From: Hydrangea macrophylla
Taxonomy: Eukaryota; Streptophyta; Magnoliopsida; Cornales; Hydrangeaceae
Direction: 5' to 3'
Assembly (NCBI GenBank): GCA_033977485.1
Contig: CM066987.1
Span: forward strand, 52,664,533-52,728,532
Length of the DNA: 64,000 bases
The notes below the pieces were generated by a model. It ran no database searches, had not been told where the DNA came from, and worked only from the letters and a program-made list of their open reading frames with translations. The number at the start of each line of letters is the position of its first letter. Position 1 is the first letter of the stretch. The position numbers were made by a program, and so were the translations under genes. This document shows, piece by piece, positions 57,984 to 64,000 of the stretch.

Positions 57984-60900
57984 TTAGTCAACTGGAACTT
58001 CAACCTCCATTTGCAAGCCTGGTTTGCCAAGAATCTGAAACAATGCAAAGCAATTTTAATAACACAACACAGAAAGGAATGAGAAACGAGTCTAGCTTAC
58101 ACATAATGGCAACTGCACACCCCTTCTCCTTTTGACCAGAGTCCCAGACATTTTCCAATTAATCACTTCAAATTTGGTTTGCTGATTTAGAGAGTGAACA
58201 GGAAAGGAGAAACAAACAATTAGGAAAACTAGTCATTAGTGTCTTCCTTATGTCATGTTTGGTTTAGGGATTTAGAGGAAGGGGAAAAAAGAGAAGGAAA
58301 GGAAAACTAGTCATTAGTGTCTTCCTTATGTCCTGTTTGGTTTTGCTGATTTAGACATTTTCCAATTAATCTCTTGCTACTTCCGTTGTGTTTCCCTCCA
58401 TTAAAAAAATTTCAAATATAAGTGTAACATAAGGAAAAAGGGAGGGTTTTAATTTATTGCTCACTATGTTTTCTATTCCTTCCTATTTTCTTTATTAAGC
58501 AAACAAAGGAAAGTGTTATCCTTGGTGTTTTCATTTCCAGTATGTACTGACCAAGGAAAATAGTAAGGAACATTTTGCATTTTTTGGGTCACTGACCTCC
58601 ATTTTTCCTTGAGTTACTATTTCATTTTGACAATTTAAAAACTTTAATGTTATTTAAGTATAGAAGAAAATACAATCGAAAACACAAGGAAACTAGCTTT
58701 CTTTCTTGTTTTCCATTCCCTTTTCTTTTCCTTCAATCAATTCCACAAACCAAGCATAGTGTTTTTCTTCATCTTAAATAACATTACAAATTAACAACCT
58801 CCAAGAGATAATAGGAATTCAAGAATAGAAAACTAAGTGACTAGAAAAGGTTAAAAAATAATTATTCAACCTTTAACCATAGTTCTTTTCCTTCCTATTT
58901 TCTTATCTTTTTTTCATTATTAACCAAATATAGAAAAGTGTTAAGTGTTTTCCTCCGTTTCTTTAGTTTCCCTCGCCAAATCCATGAAACATATAGAGCC
59001 TTATCCTTCGGAATAACATCCCAATATCTACACCTCTTCATTTTAACAAATACCTTGCAAAGTCAAATTTGATAAAACTCCAAGTTTGATGCCCCTACTC
59101 CCAACAAGTTTCTGGTCAGGATTGTGAAACTATTGCTCAAGAAGTAAGTAAGCTGCTCCTTTTTTGGTGATAAGAACAATCATTCTCTATTGCCAGCTCC
59201 ACTTCTATGTCCAGGCTTTTATTTATCCTTTTAAGTTTTTCAGTATATAATAAACCAAAACTTAATAAAGATGATTCAAAGACCATCTTTATAGTAATTT
59301 GGGTCGTGTATATAATTACGGGCATATCCAAATATGTCATCGAAGGTACTCTTCAAGTGAGAAAATGCTAAGAAGGTATCTAGTGTTCAAAATTAACATA
59401 TTCTGTCTTTCTTCAAACTTTTCTCCATCCCTATCTAAGTCCCCGTTTGGGATGCACATTGCGGATTTCCTAAATGGGGCCTAGCTACCTTATCCAACAT
59501 GAAAGTTTATATCAGTGACGTCATTCTTTTAAGATTAGGAAGGTACCACAAAATAGGTTATCAAGAGGGGTGCGTCCGTGCAAGTGCATTTCACATCTTG
59601 CTTCAACCTCCCTTTATTTTCTATAATGAATACGTTGTTACTAGGCCATCAAGAGAGAAAATATGGGACGGAAAGAACCTTAATGAAGTCATCCAACATT
59701 AGCGACGATTCCTTCGTATAACCAGCTTCCTGTAAAACTTGGCTCAGGACTTCCTACAAAACACAAAACAGAGGATTATAAGCACCTTACATTTCAGAAA
59801 TATCAAAAGCAGCTAGACAGTGCTATAGATTGAACAAAGTTTAGAAACTTATCCACACAAATGCATCAAATAAAGAAAGAAAAAGGCATTAGAGACTTTC
59901 CTCACAAAAGGATATTCAAAACTTCGAATATTGCTAAGTAATATGAATATTTTTGCATAGAGGAACCATTTTTAATGAAATAATGCGATAGCAGCACTCT
60001 GGTGAGGTTTCATTATGATAGGAAAAACTGCCAAGCCAATCTAAGGAGGAAGTCCACTTCTAAAATGAGGAAAGCCAATAAAACACTTTTAATTGTTGGC
60101 TTAAACAGGAAAATAGAAAGAACAAGAAAACGGGGAGAAAAAATAAATCAAACATTTTGAATCTCCTGTGTCACTTCCATTCCTCTTGCCTTCACTTTCT
60201 ACTAAATTTTGAAACTTACTTTTATTTATAATGTTATTTACTATGAAGCACCGACACTCTTTTTTGCCCCCTGTATCAGTGTCGGTAGCATATCCGACAC
60301 CGACACTCTTTGGACACATGTCAGATACTCAAAATACCATGTTTCAATTTTTTATTAGTTTTTCTCAAACCGACACTCTTTGGACACGTGTCGAATACTC
60401 AAGTAGTAGCTCGGGAGAGTTTGCGGATGTTGATTCCACTCACCATTGGTGGGTAACCTATGGTACATATGCACCTTTGCTTCAAACCCTACCTTTGAAG
60501 CTATTTGTGCACCCTTCTTCTTTGTCATGTTGTGAGAAGGAATAAGATGACACTAAAACATGCAGAAGACTTGGTTTTCATTCATAGTATCAACATTTTT
60601 CTGGGGACAAGTACGTACACTATTTAGTATTTAGCAAATGTGCTCCGAACTTGGTTGATGTACGTGGATGACTATTAGATTCATAAAGATGTTCTTGCAT
60701 TTAATTTATTGGCTTTGTTATTATTGATAATGTCGTAATATTGTTGTGATTTATGTGTTTTTATGACAAATTTGATTAGATATGGTAAATATACATTTTT
60801 AAAAATTAGAAAAAATCATTGTATCCTCAATGTATTCGTATCCTGCTATTTTGAGAAATATGGTGTCCACGTATTCGCATCGCATTGTGTCTGAGTCGTG

Positions 60901-63249
60901 TGTCCTTTCGGTGCTACTTAGGTTATTTAAGCATGGAGGAAAATAGGAAAAACACTAGGGAAAGAATTTTCCTCTCCCTTTTCTTTCCTTCTCTAAATCC
61001 ATGAACCAAACGGAACCTTGAAGTCCCAGGTATGACACCAATATCAATAAGGAATACATGCATGCATCTAAGGGTCCTCCCAGAAAAGCTAATTGTATTT
61101 CACCCGGTAACATAACATCATATCTGGTTATATATTACTAGCGTACCTCTCCCGAATTTTCAACATTTCCAACCCTTGACCTTAATTTTTCATGGTCTCA
61201 GCATGAGAAGTTGAATTAAAGTGAGCTTTCAGAAGCTTGGTTGCCATTGAACTACAACGTTTTGAAGATGTCTATTTGGATAACCAACAACTTGAATGAA
61301 GGGAAAGAAATATGGAAAACCAAATGGAACATTGGAAAATACCTCTCTTTGCTTCTCCGACATAAACGAGCCAGTCAAATCCCCCAGCACTTCTAATATG
61401 TCATTGAAAGTCACTTTCCCATTACAATCCGAATCGTATACCTTGAAAATAACTGAAAGAAAGGCATCTAATAGCGTTAATAAAAAAACCGGAAATGCCC
61501 TCCAAAAAAGTTGAAAAATGAGAAAACAATTCTCTTGTCAATTTTGGTAGTCAAGAAAATGCACGGACAATAAGGGAGAAAATATAACCAAAAAGGTAGA
61601 AGTATGAAGGAGCTCCTTGAAATAGTGTATGAACATATGCCTATTGTTAATTATGGTGATTGCAAGCAGTGCTCGTTTTTGGAACCATCGGAATTAAAAA
61701 AAAAAACTTGAAAATTTTTGGTAGGGGTGTTTCCTATTATAAGTTTATTCGTTGTGATCAATAAATTATCGATTTTTGTCATATGTATTAGAATTACACA
61801 AAAAGTTTACAAATAGTGTTACCCCTGCAACCTGGTTCAGAGTTATTTAAAAATCCGGAACAAGAAGATAATTTAAATAGGAAAAAACAATTTTTAAAAG
61901 TGTATAGAGCCTCCTCACAGCCAAATTCTAGTACCAGTGGTACCTGAGTCTTCCAAAATCCTTGGGCATAAAGACCTAAGTTCCAAACTAGGAGAGACAA
62001 ACAATTCTCAATTTCCGAAATAGATCATCAATATAGTCCTAGTGTCCTAGATTATGTATAAGCTGAGTGTGAGTGTGTGTGTGTTGTGTGAACTAACATA
62101 AAACAAACCAATTAAAGCAAAATTCAAAAATCAAACCCCATTCATAAATGACTCTAGCTATTGAGTATTCAAGTCACATTGCCAACTAAACTACCTCACT
62201 GCCTTTTACACCAAATCATTAAATTTGCAATTTTCCCACACCAATAAATGTAAAAATCTACATTAGTTAATGCAAACGAAATTAAACACCAGAAATTTCC
62301 TACTTACATCAAACAACATCTAAGTTGAACTCTTAAAGACCTTATTTGGTTACTTTGAACAAGAAGCAAGAAGATAGATATGTCATAATCATCACCACCG
62401 TCTACTAATGATTATTAAACTGAAAAAAGTTGAGGTTTATAGCACATACGTTCTACTTTTTGTTGCATATTTGCTTTAGCACTAAATGCTGACAAGAATG
62501 CCACAAAGTCCTTAAAATTCAACCCATCTACCATCTTAAGCAACCTCTGCAAAAACCCACAGATTGTAATTACCAAACATGTGGAGTTCACCAACCACAT
62601 AATCACAACTAGTTCAAGTAAAAACATAAAAATCCCAAATTAACAGTAATATAAAGGATAAATTATATAGAAACCCCTACATGTATTGCCCTTTTTTCAC
62701 TGATCCGTCCTAAACTAAAAAAATAAAAAATAATAATAAAAAAAAAAACACAACAAACTGACCCCACAACTATATGAGAGGAGGAATTTGAGGGATCAAT
62801 TCGAGAAGAAAAATGATAGTTAAAGGGCTCTGTGTGTTGACTTTTCAGTTTAGGGGGTGTTAGTGGAAAAAGGGTAATACATGAGGGGGTGTCTCTATAA
62901 TTTAGCCTAATATAAACCCAATTAATCACCTGAGATAAAGGGTTCATAGAAAACTCTGGAACTGATAAGAATTCATCAGTGGAGATAAAACCTTTTGCAC
63001 TCCGATCAAGTTGGCAAAATCTCTTATATAGAGACACTATTTCTTGCTGGGAAACTTAATTTTAAACCAAAAACACATCCAATTAGAAACCAAATAACAA
63101 ATTAAAACAAACCAACAAAAGAAAAAAAATATGTATATTGAATACATATCTATATGTATTATGTAAGGAAAACTCACATAAATTGTTACAGTGTTCTTGG
63201 ACTTCTTCAATATCATACTGAGTTAGCAGTGATGATGCACTACCCATTG
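57984..63249 (-). CDS. Calcineurin B-like EF-hand Ca2+-binding protein (six coding exons)
   Basis: Coding exons on the minus strand: 63249-63178, 63046-62930, 62546-62450, 61452-61343, 59753-59679 and 58034-57984. Total 522 nt, 173 aa, all introns GT-AG with phases that join cleanly. MGSASS fits the N-myristoylation pattern (G2, S6). EF-hand 1 loop DRSAKGFISTDE (38-49) is canonical. EF-hand 3 loop DSDCNGKVTFND (102-113) has D instead of E at position 12. EF-hands 2 (near VDGLNFKDF) and 4 (near GYTKESSLMLDD) are degenerate. It ends EVPVD. Family knowledge: calcineurin B regulatory-subunit-like proteins have four EF-hands and about 170-175 residues. Plants have this conserved relative besides the CBL family, and its partner is not clear. 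The exon-2 acceptor TTTCCCAG was chosen because it alone keeps the frame. No sign of damage. Introns 4 and 5 (1.6 kb each) carry repeats. Confidence 0.92.
58222..58345 (+). repeat. 78-bp-spaced direct repeat in intron 5
   Basis: AAAACTAGTCATTAGTGTCT plus TCCTTATGTC(A/C)TGTTTGG occurs at about 58225 and 58303. Confidence 0.85.
60241..60921. mobile_element. Putative non-autonomous DNA transposon in intron 4
   Basis: About 681 bp between 8-bp direct repeats GTTATTTA (60233-60240, 60922-60929). Ends CTATGAAGCACCGA and TCGGTGCTACTTAGG are imperfect inverses. The inside repeats GACACTCTTTGGACACGTGTC-like units near both ends and is AT-rich in the middle. No transposase. The class is uncertain; the 8-bp duplication would fit hAT. 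Confidence 0.6.
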
Positions 63250-63545
63250 ATTCTCTCACTGTAAATCAACAAGTATGACAAAATTAAGAGACACCCACCA
63301 ATCAATTTTTGAAATTTGAAGATTAATTGTTTGATTTCAGTGCAAAAAGTGAAGGAAAGCAATCATTTGTTCAATTCAAACAGATAAGGAAAAAGGCAAG
63401 GAAAGGAAAAGAAAAAGAGAACCTTGAAAAATCTGCAATAGGGACAAAGAAAAGAGGATAGGATTGACTATTGAGAGAGAGGGAGAAAAGAAAAGAAAAT
63501 CAGTAAAACGCAGTACTGAGTGCTTTGGCATCATCGAGTCGAGGC
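63250..63545 (-). promoter_or_regulatory. 5' UTR with probable intron, calcineurin B-like gene
   Basis: Minus-strand TTTTTCAAG|GTTCTC (donor at 63422) and GATTTACAG|TGAGAG (acceptor at 63261) would define a 162-bp leader intron ending 11 nt before the start codon. The upstream leader is pyrimidine-rich. Inferred from splice motifs only. Confidence 0.45.
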
Positions 63546-63562
63546 TATTATAATATAAAGTG
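63545..63562 (-). promoter_or_regulatory. TATA-like element of the calcineurin B-like gene
   Basis: Minus-strand CTTTATATTATAATAG, about 300 bp before the start codon. Confidence 0.4.
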
Positions 63563-63719
63563 TCGTGGTTTGATAAATCAAAAGGTGACAATGAAACTAA
63601 TGTCTATCCCCAAAAATAGTTCCACCCAATATGATATCACTAGTAATGATATGGGTGCCAGTGGGCACGGCCTTAAAAGGAAAGGATTAAGGTTTAGGTT
63701 TTGCTATATTCATTTATAT
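63563..63719. other. Upstream promoter DNA, no feature recognised
   Basis: 157 bp without repeats or clear motifs. The plus-strand frame over it is not convincing. Confidence 0.4.
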
Positions 63720-63920
63720 CAGGGGTGTAAGCGATCAGTTTGGGTCGATTTTTTTGGTTTTTAGTGTTTTCAAAACCAACCAATAATTTTGATTTTGGTC
63801 GATTTTTCGATTTTAGTCAATTTTTTGATCAGTTTTAATTTGAATATATATTTTATAAACCGATCAATCAAATTTTTAGCCCATCGACAGTCTGGTTTTT
63901 TATTTTTTTAATCACCCCTA
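63720..63920. mobile_element. hAT-like MITE, 201 bp
   Basis: Perfect 8-bp target duplication ATTTATAT (63712-63719, 63921-63928). Terminal inverted repeats CAGGGGTG / CACCCCTA have one mismatch at the outermost base. The inside repeats TTTGGGTCGATTTTTT and AACCGATCAATC-like motifs in both directions, like the MITE at 48716. It lies about 160 bp upstream of the TATA candidate. Confidence 0.85.
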
Positions 63921-64000
63921 ATTTATATATAAGAGAGAGTGGGCCCCTGATAAAAAAAGAAAAGAAAAAAAAGAGAGCGGGCCCATATCAGACCTCTCCT

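Noticed and set aside
1..64000. tRNA, rRNA, telomeric or organellar DNA
   Set aside because: No cloverleaf, rRNA or TTTAGGG-array signal noticed by reading; tRNA-like strings are only retroelement primer sites. tRNAscan-SE would be decisive.

Overview
The window is nuclear DNA of a flowering plant, most likely a eudicot. It holds intron-containing host sequence, LTR retrotransposons of plant Ty3/gypsy and Ty1/copia lineages, hAT-like MITEs, and long (CT)n/(GA)n tracts. No species can be named from the sequence. About 85% is transposable-element DNA. One host gene is clear: a calcineurin B-like EF-hand protein on the minus strand at 57984-63249.

Layout. (1) 1-2049: 5' LTR and broken gag of a minus-strand retrotransposon that runs off the left edge. 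(2) 2195-47070: a Russian-doll stack. The outer shell (element C) and the next layer (element AB) have very long LTRs, a tRNA-Arg primer site and arrays of short tandem repeats. They look like non-coding relatives of the Tat/Ogre lineage. Inside the 3' LTR of AB sits an old minus-strand chromovirus (22715-45080, TSD AAGTC). Inside that element's chromodomain sits a young chromovirus (24803-36317, TSD GATCA). Its pol also carries a likely solo LTR (37504-38858, TSD TGCTT). (3) 47071-50855: unassigned AT-rich DNA with a second LTR-like insertion (about 47477-49615), itself interrupted by a hAT-like MITE (48716-49253, TSD GCAGAATG). (4) 50856-55798: a Ty1/copia element with 187-bp LTRs, TSD GGGAC and a broken polyprotein. 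(5) 55799-64000: gene space with two MITEs, the six-coding-exon calcineurin B-like gene, an insertion in its fourth coding intron, and a hAT-like MITE upstream of its promoter.

The two chromoviruses are related. They share LTR termini, a tRNA-iMet primer site, the gag-pol domain order, and an extra sense ORF between primer site and gag. That leader ORF is intact in the young copy. It has one stop in about 328 codons in the old copy, whose pol is heavily broken. It is the best candidate here for an undescribed function. A second recurring theme is a cluster of short palindromes inside the LTRs of four families, with a different core in each family. The host gene should encode a Ca2+-binding, probably N-myristoylated protein of 173 residues. 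Nothing suggests that the host gene and the transposons work together.
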